DNA of 64,000 nt from Ascoidea asiatica (GCA_001600695.1 BCKQ01000017.1:62001-126000), one strand, 5' to 3'. Positions 1-10,308 are shown, counted from the stretch's first letter. A program made the numbers and translations. Notes: generated by a model from the sequence alone, not told the origin.

Positions 1-306
1 TCTTCACCATTCAATTCAAATTTTAGTATAAACAACAACAACAACAATAATAATAATAATAATAATAGTATCAATTACAATTCCAATTATAATTATAATT
101 ATAATTCTTACAATAATTCATCATCTTTATTACCTGTTCAAGAAGTTCTGAATGATTTTAATAATAATTTAAGAAGAGAAATTTCAAATAAAACTACAAA
201 AACTTCAAGAACTGCAAAAACTGAAATTATAGATTATCATTTAGTTTTTGATAGTGAAGTAGATTTCTCAAATAATTTTAATAATAGAAATGTTGCTCCA
301 ATATAA
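1..306 (+). CDS. C-terminal end of an unidentified Asn-rich protein (5' truncated)
   Basis: Frame 1 is open from the first base to a TAA at 304-306, giving the last 101 residues of a protein whose start lies outside the window. The visible part begins with an Asn homopolymer encoded by AAC then AAT codons and a Tyr-Asn alternation. It continues into a more complex basic/Ser-Thr segment and ends in an acidic stretch closing with N-V-A-P-I. No domain or motif is recognisable, so no function is proposed. The gene converges on PRE1. Confidence 0.6.
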   Translation, partial: SSPFNSNFSINNNNNNNNNNNNSINYNSNYNYNYNSYNNSSSLLPVQEVLNDFNNNLRREISNKTTKTSRTAKTEIIDYHLVFDSEVDFSNNFNNRNVAPI

Positions 307-965
307 TTTATTCATTTTCTTCTAAATATACTACTAACTATATCATATTCATGTTTATACTTCATACTTCATATTTCTCATTTCATATTTCATATTTCAC
401 ATTTATATTACATATTTCATATTATATCTATTTTTCATATGTTTTATTCCTCTCTCTCTTTTTATTTTTTTTTTTATTTTGTTATAAATTAATGATTTTT
501 GAATGTCTTTGAATGTCTTTGAATGCTTTTAATTGTTTTTGAATGAATTTTGTATGAATTTTTAATTTCGCAACTCATTTTACTTTATCTTATCTTTTTA
601 TGCTTTATTCTTTATATTTATCTTGTTTTATGCTTGTTTTTTAAATTAACCCTTTAATATAACTGTATTATAATCTTAATCTTAATTTTAATAGTTATAT
701 AAATATTTAGAAAATATTAATTCTAATCATCCCTTTTTTGTTAATTAATAAATTTTCATTTAAATACACATCCAATGCATTAAAAAAAAAAATATTTTAT
801 TATATTCTGTATATAAATATAAATATCGTAGATTATATAAAACTACAATTTCTTGCGTATTTGGGTTTCAATTGATTCATATGAAAATATATTTACTATA
901 TATTTATTATATCAAAAAAATATTTCATAATCACTTTATAAATTACTTAAGCTAAAGATTATTTC
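307..965. other. Convergent 3' region, no gene seen
   Basis: AT-rich spacer between the end of the partial gene and the end of PRE1. It holds CATATTTCAT-type short repeats around 361-425 and a repeated GAATGTCTTT motif near 500-525. No ORF, tRNA or GC island was seen. It probably carries the 3' ends of both convergent transcripts. Confidence 0.5.
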
Positions 966-1550
966 TTAAAACTCTACATCTTTAACACCATCTTTATCAA
1001 TAACTTTAACATAAACACCTTTAAAATCTATTGGCATTCTTGTATTTAATTCTTTAACACACACTTTTAAAAGTAATAAACCTTCTTCTGTAGTCATATC
1101 TGGACGATAATGACGATCTAATAATGAAAATGTATAAAATGCTGCATATCCATGAGCTGCATATGGTAATTCACAATTTGTACCTAAATAATCAATCCAA
1201 TTTAATGATGGATTATCATTATTTTCATCATAACCTGCTATTAATACATTAACTTGAAATGGTTTTCTAGATCTTAAAGATTGTGCTAATTGATTTCTTA
1301 TGAAACTTGAAATTGCCTTTGGTGAAAGTTCAAAACCTTCTCTCATTGAATATAATTGTATATTAGCTTGCATTAATTCTGCAAATTGTGTTGTATCTCC
1401 AGATTCTCCTGTATATGCCATTAATGAATGATCTGATAATTTTCTTGTTTTATCATCAGTTTCTTTTAAAACTGAAATACCTCTTGTAAATGCTTTTGAT
1501 GTAGCTATAATTACAGAATCTTTTACTTTAATACCAAGAATAATATCCAT
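966..1550 (-). CDS. PRE1: 20S proteasome subunit beta4 (Pre1)
   Basis: A 194-residue protein that is collinear with S. cerevisiae Pre1 (198 aa) over its whole length. It opens with M-D-I-I-L-G and shares blocks such as R-G-I-S-V-L-K, ANIQLYS, QVNVLI-GYD, HYRPDMTTEEGL and DFKGV-VK. Beta4 is a non-catalytic subunit of the inner beta rings of the 20S core, in nucleus and cytosol, and it lacks the propeptide and N-terminal Thr of the active subunits, as here. The start is the only ATG that reproduces the conserved N terminus. A possible Rpn4-type element lies about 180 bp upstream. It converges on the partial gene at the left edge. Confidence 0.97.
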   Translation of the reverse strand: MDIILGIKVKDSVIIATSKAFTRGISVLKETDDKTRKLSDHSLMAYTGESGDTTQFAELMQANIQLYSMREGFELSPKAISSFIRNQLAQSLRSRKPFQVNVLIAGYDENNDNPSLNWIDYLGTNCELPYAAHGYAAFYTFSLLDRHYRPDMTTEEGLLLLKVCVKELNTRMPIDFKGVYVKVIDKDGVKDVEF

Positions 1551-2408
1551 TTTGTTATTTACTTAAGTTAATTGAGTATATGTTGTATTTAAAAATAATG
1601 ATCTATAAACTTTCAATAAGTAATTTGATAAATTGATAAACTAATAAACTGATAAACTATTAAAAATAATATTCACAATTTGTTATTCATTATTTGATTA
1701 AATCTTCTTTAAATTGACTTTGGAGTTTTTGCCTCTTTCACTAAAATTATCCACGGAGCTTCATTTCACTACGACTGAGAATAAACTGCGGTGGAGCAAT
1801 ACGGTGGGCTAATGATGGGAATGGACACCCACAAAAGCGGTCTCGGTTGGAAATTTTCAATTTTTCTGCTTTAATCGAAATATTTTGGAATTTATTAAGA
1901 AATTTAAGATACTATATATTTAATTGCAATTTCTTTACTTTTTACAAGAAAAAAAGTATGATAAATATCATCATATCCAGTCTAAAGATAACAATTGAGT
2001 TACAAATTACTTAAGTAATTATGTGGTAGGAACCTAAAAAGTCCAGTTAGCTTTTTATGTTAAATTTTTGGGGTTTCATGAAATAAATATGAGATTTACA
2101 TACTTTCAGACAATATTGATCAATTACAAAAAGAGATAAAAAGACAAAAGAAAAAAAAAGTTCATAAAATCTAATGTTCAATGCAAGTATCTTGTCTGAA
2201 CAGAAACAGTTCTCATTTTTCTTTCTGGATGTATACATAACAAATAAATTACTACTGTGATTCTTTGAGCTAATATATATAAAGATATAAAATTTTATAT
2301 TGAACGATTGTAATATACAAATAAATAAAACCAACAAAAAAGAACAGTCTAAAACAATTTCATACAAAATATATAGAACTCATTAAGAATTCATAAAAAA
2401 CACTAATC
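1551..2408. other. Intergenic region: PRE1 promoter and COG1 3' flank
   Basis: It holds the putative Rpn4 site and a small GC-richer patch at about 1735-1855 containing the motif GCGGTGGAGC. No recognisable RNA gene or coding region was found. The 106-codon open frame at 2047-2367 (minus) is low-complexity and hydrophobic and is judged spurious. Confidence 0.5.
1727..1735 (-). promoter_or_regulatory. Possible Rpn4-type proteasome element
   Basis: On the minus strand this reads GAGGCAAAA, which contains the AGGCAAAA core of the Rpn4 motif described for Candida-type yeasts and resembles the S. cerevisiae PACE GGTGGCAAA. It sits about 180 bp upstream of the PRE1 start in the correct promoter. 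The match is short and could be chance. Confidence 0.4.
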
Positions 2409-5327
2409 TTATAAGGGTAAAAACATTAACCTATTAGAATTATAAAATTCATTAATATTCTTTTTTATAAAAGATTTGTCAATATCAGAAATCGATTGTA
2501 TTTCAGGATAAACTTTAGAGATACTTTCTTCAATAATTTTAAAATCGTTTGCATTACTGCCAACAGATTTCATATATATGTATGTTAAGTAACACATATC
2601 AGCATAAGTCTGTAAGAAATTTTGCAGTAATAAAGATGGATTATTTTTTGATTCTAAAACCTCAGATTCAGAAACTTCTTGATCATCATAATTTTCATCT
2701 TCTGTACTTTTATTCTCAATATTTGAATTTTCTTTATATTTCTCTAAGGCATTATGTTTCTCTATAAATAACAAAGATTCTTTAAAACAATCTAATAAAG
2801 ATTTCAAAATTTTTTCTTTATAGGGCTGAAAAAATATATTATTATATATATCAATATTCGAATCAAAAAATTCAATATAATCATTACAATCCATATTACC
2901 AGAAATAAGCCAAGTTGAAATTTGTTGCAATAATGAAGTTAATTTTATTGAAGGTAAAACGGGAAGATCATTTTCCCATAATTCATATTCTATAGGTTTT
3001 TCCAATTCATTTGATATAATAATATCTATTTTTTCTTTTTTTAAAGCTTCAAAAGGAGAAGAATCTGTAATTTCAAGTTTAAAATCTTCTTCTTTTAAGT
3101 TATTTTTTCTTATTCCGAATCTATTTAAAATCAATTCAATTAATATTATATTACTTTTTTTTGATGTTCTTTCAACGATATAATTAAAATAGGTATTAAT
3201 AACTTTTTTTAAATTTTTAGATAACTCAATTAGATTATTAGAGCTTAAATCTTTTTGATTCTGATTTTCTTGAAAATTTATCAATTTCGAAAATTCTTCA
3301 TTTGTTATTAAAGAATGAAATTTGATTAAAATTCTAATAGTATTAAAGATTTTCTCATTATCAAGTAAATTTTTTTCAGATTTAAATTTTGCATCATTAA
3401 TATCAAAATATTTTAAAAATTTCTCAAAACTTTCTAAAATATTTTTAATTAAAATATTATTCCAAATATCATTAAATAAAATTTTAAATATATTAACATA
3501 TTTTTTTTGAAATTCAATAGTTTTAATTTTGAAATCATCATAATTTGTAATATTTAACATAAAATCAATTTCAAAAGTTGAATCATTTAAAAAGACTTGA
3601 TTTGAAAGTTCTTTCAGTATGAATTCATTATAAAATTGACTTTTAAATATAATTAAAATTGAATTAAGAGATTGAAAAAGTTTTATAATATCAGATAATA
3701 AGTTTTTAAAGAAAAAATTAAGTTGATCATTATTTGAAACGGAAATTTTATTATTTAAAGATAAATTTTGTATAGAAATCAAATAATTATTTATATCATT
3801 ATTTTTTTTATAAAATTGATTTTTTTTCAAAGACCATAAATTATCATTTAAATTATCATAACTATCAGAATTATTACTTTTATCAAAATTAAAATTATGA
3901 TTTTTAATTGTAGATAAAATATTATTCATATTTGAAATATAATTTTGAATTGTTATTATTAATGAAATTTTCCATTTATCTATTAATATTGACATTAAAT
4001 CATTTGAAACTATATTATTTGAAGAATAAGATGAATTTGAAAAATCTTGAGATTGATTTAAAAGAGAATGAAATTGTCTTAAAGTTGAGTAAGAAAACTT
4101 AATTAAATCAATTAATTGTTTGATTTTTTTATCATAAGATAAAAATTTATTATTTTGAATAAAATTTAAGATATTTGAAAATTTGATTATAACTATATTT
4201 GTAATTTTATTTGAAAAATTATTATTTAAATTATTTAAAATTTCATTAGAAAAAGAAGATGATAATGAATCAATAGAATAAATTTGATTATTAAATTTCA
4301 GATTTTTAATTTTATTTTGATTATTCAAGAAATAATGTCTTATTGAATTTGAAGTGAAAGATTTAAAAGAATTAAAATCAAAATTTAAATTTTGAAGTAA
4401 AATTGATTGAAATTTATTTGAATTAAATAAGGAATTAATATGATTTATTGATTGATAAGAATAATTAAAAAAAGATTTAAAATTATTTAATTGAAAAGAA
4501 GATTCCAGAGAAGATAAAATATTTTCTGCTTTTGATAATCTTAAATCAAAATAAAAATTTATAATTTCAGAATAATTGAAATGAAAAATAAATGTAAGAG
4601 ATATTAAAGAATAAAGTAATAAATCAGATTGATTATAAGTATTTGATTCAATATCAAAATCTTTAACATTCTCAGTTAATAAATTTATAAAATTTTTTTT
4701 AATTGAATTAAATTTTTTAAATAGAATTGAATTATTAGATAGTTGAATATCAAAATTCAATTGAATAAAATAAAAAATTTTAGATAAAATTATTAAGTTA
4801 TTTAAATTATTTATATTACTATTTGAATTATTATTTGAATTATTCAATTTTTTAAAATTTTTAAATTTTTTAATTTCAGATAATTTCAATTCAATATTGA
4901 ATAATAAATTTCTTAAAATTATTTCTTGATTTTGATTAATTATAGAATTATAGTTTTTTTCATTGATATCATTATTAAATTTGAATAAATTTTTTGAATA
5001 ATTAGAACTTAAATATTTTAATTCATTACTTTTTAATTCATCTAATGAACATAACTCATTTAATTTTTTATCTTCAATTTTTATCAAATCATTCATTTGA
5101 ATTATTGAATCTGCAGTTGAGAGTAATTCTCTATACTTATTCACAACTAAATTTTTTAAATCATTTTTAGATTGATCTCTGATATTGATTATATTTGATT
5201 GAATTGATTTTATTTGATTAACTGAAAAAGATTTAAATAAATCATCAGGATCTTTATTTAATAAATCTTCAGGATTACTTAATGAAAAATTAAAAGGAGT
5301 GATTTTTGAAGATACATTAGAAGCCAT
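2409..5327 (-). CDS. COG1: Conserved oligomeric Golgi complex subunit 1 (Cog1-like)
   Basis: A 972-residue protein. Its N terminus (about residues 22-90) matches the Vps51/Cog1 domain: a 'DDLFKSFSV' opening, a helix of Q-I-K-S-I-Q, and the hallmark K-Y-R-E-L-L-x-T-A-D-x-I near residue 65. Cog1 is in lobe A of the COG tether, which captures intra-Golgi retrograde vesicles and keeps glycosyltransferases in place. That fits with the mannosyltransferase-related genes further along. The length resembles animal COG1 (about 980 aa) rather than the short S. cerevisiae protein (417 aa). The middle is Asn/Ile/Leu-rich and diverged. The C terminus has an acidic insert (about 880-910), then a helix with T-Y-A-D-M-C-Y-L. 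Another CATCHR tether subunit is the main alternative. Confidence 0.72.
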   Translation of the reverse strand: MASNVSSKITPFNFSLSNPEDLLNKDPDDLFKSFSVNQIKSIQSNIINIRDQSKNDLKNLVVNKYRELLSTADSIIQMNDLIKIEDKKLNELCSLDELKSNELKYLSSNYSKNLFKFNNDINEKNYNSIINQNQEIILRNLLFNIELKLSEIKKFKNFKKLNNSNNNSNSNINNLNNLIILSKIFYFIQLNFDIQLSNNSILFKKFNSIKKNFINLLTENVKDFDIESNTYNQSDLLLYSLISLTFIFHFNYSEIINFYFDLRLSKAENILSSLESSFQLNNFKSFFNYSYQSINHINSLFNSNKFQSILLQNLNFDFNSFKSFTSNSIRHYFLNNQNKIKNLKFNNQIYSIDSLSSSFSNEILNNLNNNFSNKITNIVIIKFSNILNFIQNNKFLSYDKKIKQLIDLIKFSYSTLRQFHSLLNQSQDFSNSSYSSNNIVSNDLMSILIDKWKISLIITIQNYISNMNNILSTIKNHNFNFDKSNNSDSYDNLNDNLWSLKKNQFYKKNNDINNYLISIQNLSLNNKISVSNNDQLNFFFKNLLSDIIKLFQSLNSILIIFKSQFYNEFILKELSNQVFLNDSTFEIDFMLNITNYDDFKIKTIEFQKKYVNIFKILFNDIWNNILIKNILESFEKFLKYFDINDAKFKSEKNLLDNEKIFNTIRILIKFHSLITNEEFSKLINFQENQNQKDLSSNNLIELSKNLKKVINTYFNYIVERTSKKSNIILIELILNRFGIRKNNLKEEDFKLEITDSSPFEALKKEKIDIIISNELEKPIEYELWENDLPVLPSIKLTSLLQQISTWLISGNMDCNDYIEFFDSNIDIYNNIFFQPYKEKILKSLLDCFKESLLFIEKHNALEKYKENSNIENKSTEDENYDDQEVSESEVLESKNNPSLLLQNFLQTYADMCYLTYIYMKSVGSNANDFKIIEESISKVYPEIQSISDIDKSFIKKNINEFYNSNRLMFLPL

Positions 5328-5550
5328 ATTGTTTTCAATTGAAATTGTTTTATATTCTTGCCCTCGAAGCTTTGTTCCACGCTTAATATGATCTTATTCA
5401 ATATATAGTCCAATATATAATTCAATTGATTACTGAATTGGTGATAAGTATCTTGTTTGTTGTTCTGTTCAATTGAATAAAAGAAAGTTACTTTTATTTC
5501 CCTGTTAATAACAACTTAACCAATAGATCCAAGTTGTCCACTCCCGCGGT

Positions 5551-5556
5551 CACGTG
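5551..5556. promoter_or_regulatory. CACGTG E-box (TCACGTG)
   Basis: Palindromic E-box with a 5' T, the form preferred by Cbf1. It lies about 225 bp upstream of COG1 and 1.3 kb upstream of the JEN permease. Confidence 0.5.
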
Positions 5557-6057
5557 CTGTATTATATTTTGTTTTGTTTCTGGCGGTTTCCGTTTTTGTT
5601 TTGCTTTGCCGTTTCTGCGTGCCGACAAACTTTGACTTTGACCAGATTTTATGGGGGTAGAAAGAAGAATTGTAGCGATTTCTGGAAGCAGAGTGAAATG
5701 GCAGTCAGCGAAAATCAACGAGCAGTGGTTGAGTGTATTACGTATTGATAGCCAGGGGGTCACTGTTGATAGGGTGTGCTATGGCTTTCTGTATGGCTAA
5801 CTGAACATAAGAGAGACACTATTTGAAAGAGAGTGTATTTGAAATAGTATGTGAGAGAAAAAGTATTTGTGATAGTGTATTAGATAGTATTGGAGATTCA
5901 TTTGAGTTACTGGAATTATTAATTAATTATCCACTAATGTTGCAAGAATAATAAACTCTCTATAGCAGAATTATTCACCTTCAATAACATTCAAATTCAA
6001 CGGGAAATGCTTTTTTTTCTGTTGTTCAGCATGATAATATTTGGTGAAATCATCAAG

Positions 6058-6069
6058 TCCATTAGCCCG
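6058..6069 (+). promoter_or_regulatory. Carbon-source responsive element (Cat8/Sip4 type) upstream of JEN permease
   Basis: TCCATTAGCCCG matches the S. cerevisiae CSRE consensus YCCRTTNRNCCG at every defined position. It lies about 780 bp upstream of the JEN-type permease, a gene class known in S. cerevisiae to be derepressed on non-fermentable carbon. Binding in this species is inferred. Confidence 0.55.
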
Positions 6070-6846
6070 AAACACTGAAATTTTAATACAGTAAAATTTA
6101 GGCCTCCCAAAAAACGAAATAACAAAAACCCAAACAATACAACAGACCCTCTTGTTAGCAAAATTAGTTTTTGAAAATTAATGTAGTTTATTTATTGCAC
6201 TTTGAAAACGGCGAGGGGTCACTTTTTCCCTTTTCATTTTCCTTCATTTCTTGTTTTTGTCTCAAGTTTTGAACTTTAAAATTTTTCCATCATAATAATT
6301 TAATCCTAAAAAAATATTTATAAAATAAGTGTGTAAAAATATGTGCTCCAGAGGTAAACCCCGGATTATTCTATCAAAAAATAACTCAAGATATCGATAA
6401 AGGTAACCGATAAAAAGAAATTTGTAAAAAAACATTATAACAACATGGTAAAAACATAGTAAAAATACAGTAAAAACAAAAAGAAAACTTTTAATTTCAA
6501 ATCCATTCTTCTTTTATTTTTTTACTTAGCAAAAAATTTCATTTTATTTCTTATTGGTTAATATTTTAATTGTTTTTTTTTGTTTGAGTAATAATCTCTT
6601 TTTTAAATTTGATTAAAGCTTATAATATGATTTTATTTTTATTAATTCAAAAACTTTTTTTACTTTATTTTGAAAATATTCTCTTATAAATTAAAACATT
6701 TATCTCCTTATTATTTTTGATTATCACTTATCTATTATTATCATTAATAACTTAATACATATAATACTATAATATCATATAATAAATAATAAATATAACA
6801 ATATAATATAATATAATATAATATAATATAATATAAAATAATAAAA

Positions 6847-8451
6847 ATGTCGGTATTTGAAGAATATGAGGATAAAAAAGGTAAACCATATTGGACATCA
6901 TCAATAGATATTAATCATGAAGATACAAGACCAGATTTTAGATTAAGATCAATAATTAATTATTTTAAATCAAGAATTCCAACATTATTTCATCTTCATC
7001 ATACAGATTTAAATAAATTAAATCCAATACCATCATTAAGATTAATGACTTTACAAAATTGGAATTATTTTTTTATGGGATATTTTGCATGGACATCAGC
7101 ATCATTTTCATTTTTTTGTGTTTCAGTTTCTGGTACACAAATTGCAAAAACTCTTAATGTTTCAACATCAGATATAACATGGGGTTTATCATTAGTTTTA
7201 ATGTTTAGAAGTATTGGAGCTGTAATTTTTGGATATATTACAGATAAATATAGTAGAAAATGGCCATATATAATTTGTTTAATAATGTTTGTTGGTACAC
7301 AAATTGGTACTGGATTTGCAACAACTTATGCACAATTTCTTGGTATTAAAGCAGTTTCTGGTATTGCAATGGGAGGATTATATGCACCAGCAGCATGTAC
7401 AGCAATTGAAGATTCACCAATGACAGCAAGATCATTTTTAAGTGCATTATTTTTTTCAGGATATGCAATGGGATTTATTTATGCAGCAATATTTAATAGA
7501 GCATTTGCAAAATATGAAAAATCATGGCAAGCATTATTTTGGTTTTCAGCAGGATTACCATTTATTTTAATTTGTTGGAGATTATGTTTTTCAGAAACCA
7601 ATTTTTTTTTAAGATTACAAAAAGCTAATTTTGCACATAAAGATTCAAAAGAATATGAAATTGAGAATTTTAAAAAAAAATTTAAAAATTTTATTGAACA
7701 AATTAAAGTTCATTGGATTTTATTTATTTATTTAATTTTATTATTAGCAGGAGGAAATTATTTAACACATGCATCACAAGATTTATATCCAACAATGTTA
7801 AGAAAACAATTAAAATTTTCAGAAGATTCAATAACAGTTGCAATTGTTGTAACAAATATTGGAGCAATACTTGGATGTTTTATAATTGGAGCTTTAATGG
7901 AAATTACAGGTAGAAGATTAACATTAGTTATAGTTTGTATATGTGGAGGAGCATTATGTTATCCAGCATTTATGTTACATAGTAAATCAAGTACACTTGC
8001 AGCTGGATTTTTTTTATTTTTTAATGTTTTAGCAACATGGAGTGTATTTCCAATACATTTAATGGAATTATCACCAGCAGAAAGTAGAGCATTAATATCA
8101 GGATTAGCATATCAATTAGGTAATTTAGCATCATCAGCATCATCAACAATTGAAACAAAAATTTCAGAAACTTATCCATTAGAAGATGGAATATTTGATT
8201 ATGCAAAAGTTATGACAATTTTAACAGGTGCAACATTTCTTTATTGTTTAGTAATTGTTATTTTAGGACCAGAAAGATTTCATAGAGATTTAAGTACAAA
8301 AGCAATGAAAAAATATAATCAAAATTCAGATAATATTGATGTTAATAAATTAAAAGAAAAACTTAATATTAAAGATGAAGATAATGAAAATGATAATGAA
8401 AATGAAATTTCATCTAAAGAATTTATAGTTCAAGATGAAAATTTAAAATAA
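6847..8451 (+). CDS. JEN1: JEN-family monocarboxylate/dicarboxylate proton symporter (MFS, SHS family)
   Basis: A 534-residue, 12-TM-type MFS protein. It is strongly collinear with Jen1/Jen2 from about residue 65 to 485: SDITWGLSLVLM, RSIGAVIFG followed by TDKYSRKWP, SGIAMGG, and the family signature N-x-x-T-H-x-S-Q-D-x-x-x-T at 304-316. The AYQLGNLASSASST block is also kept. The family imports lactate/pyruvate or dicarboxylates with protons across the plasma membrane. The N and C tails are cytosolic, and the C tail is Asn/Asp/Glu-rich. One oddity is TM1: the family's WDAFDFF is replaced by S-A-S-F-S-F-F (84-90), losing both Asp residues. Jen1 and Jen2 types cannot be told apart here. A CSRE upstream suggests glucose-repressible expression. 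Confidence 0.88.
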   Translation: MSVFEEYEDKKGKPYWTSSIDINHEDTRPDFRLRSIINYFKSRIPTLFHLHHTDLNKLNPIPSLRLMTLQNWNYFFMGYFAWTSASFSFFCVSVSGTQIAKTLNVSTSDITWGLSLVLMFRSIGAVIFGYITDKYSRKWPYIICLIMFVGTQIGTGFATTYAQFLGIKAVSGIAMGGLYAPAACTAIEDSPMTARSFLSALFFSGYAMGFIYAAIFNRAFAKYEKSWQALFWFSAGLPFILICWRLCFSETNFFLRLQKANFAHKDSKEYEIENFKKKFKNFIEQIKVHWILFIYLILLLAGGNYLTHASQDLYPTMLRKQLKFSEDSITVAIVVTNIGAILGCFIIGALMEITGRRLTLVIVCICGGALCYPAFMLHSKSSTLAAGFFLFFNVLATWSVFPIHLMELSPAESRALISGLAYQLGNLASSASSTIETKISETYPLEDGIFDYAKVMTILTGATFLYCLVIVILGPERFHRDLSTKAMKKYNQNSDNIDVNKLKEKLNIKDEDNENDNENEISSKEFIVQDENLK

Positions 8452-8886
8452 TTGATTAATTAATTAATTAATTGATTATTTAAAACATATTTTGATATAA
8501 ATACAGATATGAATATAAGCATGAATATAAACTTAAATATAAATATAATATAAATATATAAATACAGATATATAAACCTTTAAATTAATAAATTTTTCTC
8601 ATTTTTTTTTCTAATTATTAGTAATTTTAATTTAGAATCAATAATTCTATTCCCCTTTTTTTTGAAATAATCCGATAATAAATGCTGATAGTAATGTAAT
8701 ACAATAATAGTTTTACCGATAATAGTTATTTAGACCCATGAAAGTGGCTTTTAAGATTTGATTATATTGGGACAGCATTTTTTATACAGGTTTATACCGA
8801 TTGTTACGTTTTTTAAATTGCAAGAAGGTACACCATTAAACTGGATTCAATATTATTTCAACCTAAAAATTTTAAAATCAGAAATC

Positions 8887-8887
8887 A

Positions 8888-8923
<36 letters not shown>

Positions 8924-8926
8924 AAA
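8887..8926. repeat. (AAAG)n microsatellite
   Basis: About ten uninterrupted AAAG units in the JEN 3' flank. No coding role is apparent. Confidence 0.9.
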
Positions 8927-9117
8927 AAGCATTTAAAAATTCAAAATTACTAATTTCTGGTTGGAAAATATGATATTTATATAAAAATAGTTTTTTGAAA
9001 TAGTTTTCCAAAGTAGCAAAAAAAGAGGAATTTGAAATTGAATGAGAAAATGAAGATGTTTAGGATAAATTCTATTAATGTTTCCCCCAATCTTTCATCA
9101 CTTTATTAATGTTGTAA

Positions 9118-9167
9118 TGGCGCAGTAGTTAAAGAATTAAAAATAGAAATAAAAACAGATCGAATCC
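9118..9167 (+). ncRNA. Possible tRNA relic or Pol III promoter remnant
   Basis: TGGCGCAGTAG (9118-9128) fits the A-box consensus TRGYNNARNNG exactly. AGATCGAATCC (9157-9167) resembles the B-box GGTTCGANTCC with two mismatches. The pair is close to the initiator-tRNA forms TGGCGCAGTGG and GGATCGAAACC. However, the D, anticodon and T stems do not pair, and no T-run terminator follows closely. At best it is a decayed tRNA or chance. Confidence 0.2.
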
Positions 9168-9371
9168 TGGATAAAAAGAAGAAGACAAAGGACTTTCAAT
9201 TGAAAATAAACGAAAGATCAAATGATGGTGGGGAAAAAGAATCGAACAAAGAAAATATTAAAGAAGTAAAAGAAGTAAAGGAAATGGAAAAAGCATCAGT
9301 GATCAAGTTGTAAGAAAAATAGGTGGAATAGTAGAGACCAGCATCACGGATCAATATTGAAATATATAAAG

Positions 9372-9377
9372 CACGTG
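9372..9377. promoter_or_regulatory. CACGTG E-box (GCACGTGG)
   Basis: An E-box with Pho4-like flanks, about 930 bp upstream of SUR7. Its relevance is uncertain at this distance. Confidence 0.35.
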
Positions 9378-10308
9378 GTTGCAATATATTTTTGTTTTTT
9401 TTAAAGTGGGAGTGCTGGCGTGTGTGCCAGAAAGAGTAAACGCCACTCTAAGCGGTATGTGGCATATCAGCAAAGCTTAGATCCCAGTCAAAAAGAAAAT
9501 TGTAGTAAGAAGAAATGCATTTTTTGTTGTTGTTGATGTTTTTGGGTGAAATCAAGCCAAGATTCTTCCCAATTGAGCCGAGAGGAACATGAAAATGGAA
9601 AATGGAACTGGCGGTGCAGAACCACCGCTGCCGACGGAAACGATACTCTTTTTTTGATATTTTTTGTTATTCTTTTAAAGCGCAGTTGTTGAATTCTTCA
9701 GTTGCAACTGAAATTGAATGAAATTGAGTGAAATTGAATGAAACTGAGAGAAATGAAATGAAATGACTTTTCTTGAGCTGACTTCTTGAATTGGCCTTGT
9801 TGAATGACATTTTACGCAGCTTTGGAGTGTTTTCTTTTCTTTTCCTTACTTTCTTTCTTTCTTTCTTTCTTTGTTTCTTCACTTTCCCTTTCTTTCTCTT
9901 CACTTCATTCAGTCTTCAAAGTAACGCCAGGATCAAATTGATCAATTTCAGCTTCATTTTCTCTTCAATTCCCATACTCTTAATAAACTGCTACACTTCT
10001 GTTATTATTCCCTTTCTTTTCGTTTAACTCCATAATTTCTTTTTATTTACTTACTTATTTATTTATCTATTTCCTTATTGATTCATTTGAAGGTATTCTT
10101 ATTTATTTACTTATTTATTTTCTAATCTCATCCTTCCTGATTGAATAAAATAAAATACGTTTCCTTTGATTCTCATATTATAAATTTATAAAACATTCAT
10201 AATAAAGATCAATAATACAAATCCATAATCAATCAATCAATCAACTATCATCAATCATCAATCATCAATCATCAAACAATAATAAATAATAAATAATAAA
10301 TAATCAAA

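Larger units (their letters stand above)
5328..6846. other. Divergent promoter region COG1 / JEN permease with GC-rich island
   Basis: A 1.5-kb divergent intergenic region. A GC-richer island spans about 5530-5770 and contains a CACGTG site. The motif AGGGG(G)TCACT occurs twice (5754-5764 and 6214-6223), and a CSRE match lies at 6058-6069. An (ATAAT)n run at about 6802-6834 abuts the JEN start codon. Short open frames inside the GC island (5494-5763 on both strands) show no recognisable protein. Confidence 0.6.
8452..10308. other. Intergenic region JEN to SUR7 with simple repeats and a GC-richer patch
   Basis: A 1.86-kb spacer between two plus-strand genes. It contains an (AAAG)n microsatellite (about 8887-8926), a tRNA-like A-box/B-box pair (9118-9167), an E-box (9372-9377) and a GC-richer stretch (about 9400-9650). 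Small inverted repeats include CTGGC-GTGTGT-GCCAG near 9412. A (TTTC)n run lies near 9850. ATCA-type repeats (about 10205-10295) run up to the SUR7 start. The opposite-strand open frames at 9667-10027 are shadows of the purine/pyrimidine repeats. Confidence 0.5.

Noticed and set aside
2047-2367. 106-codon minus-strand open frame between PRE1 and COG1
   Set aside because: Low-complexity hydrophobic/Lys-Asn composition, no recognisable domain, lies in AT-rich promoter/3' flank.
5494-5763. Opposing open frames in the COG1/JEN GC island
   Set aside because: Open on both strands because the island has few stop codons; no homology recognised and codon use unlike genes here.
8881-8930. CRISPR-like regular repeat
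   Set aside because: It is a simple AAAG microsatellite without spacers; eukaryotic context.
9667-10027. Overlapping plus and minus open frames before SUR7
   Set aside because: Produced by purine/pyrimidine simple repeats (TTTC/GAAA); translations are Lys-Arg or Phe-Ser repeats.
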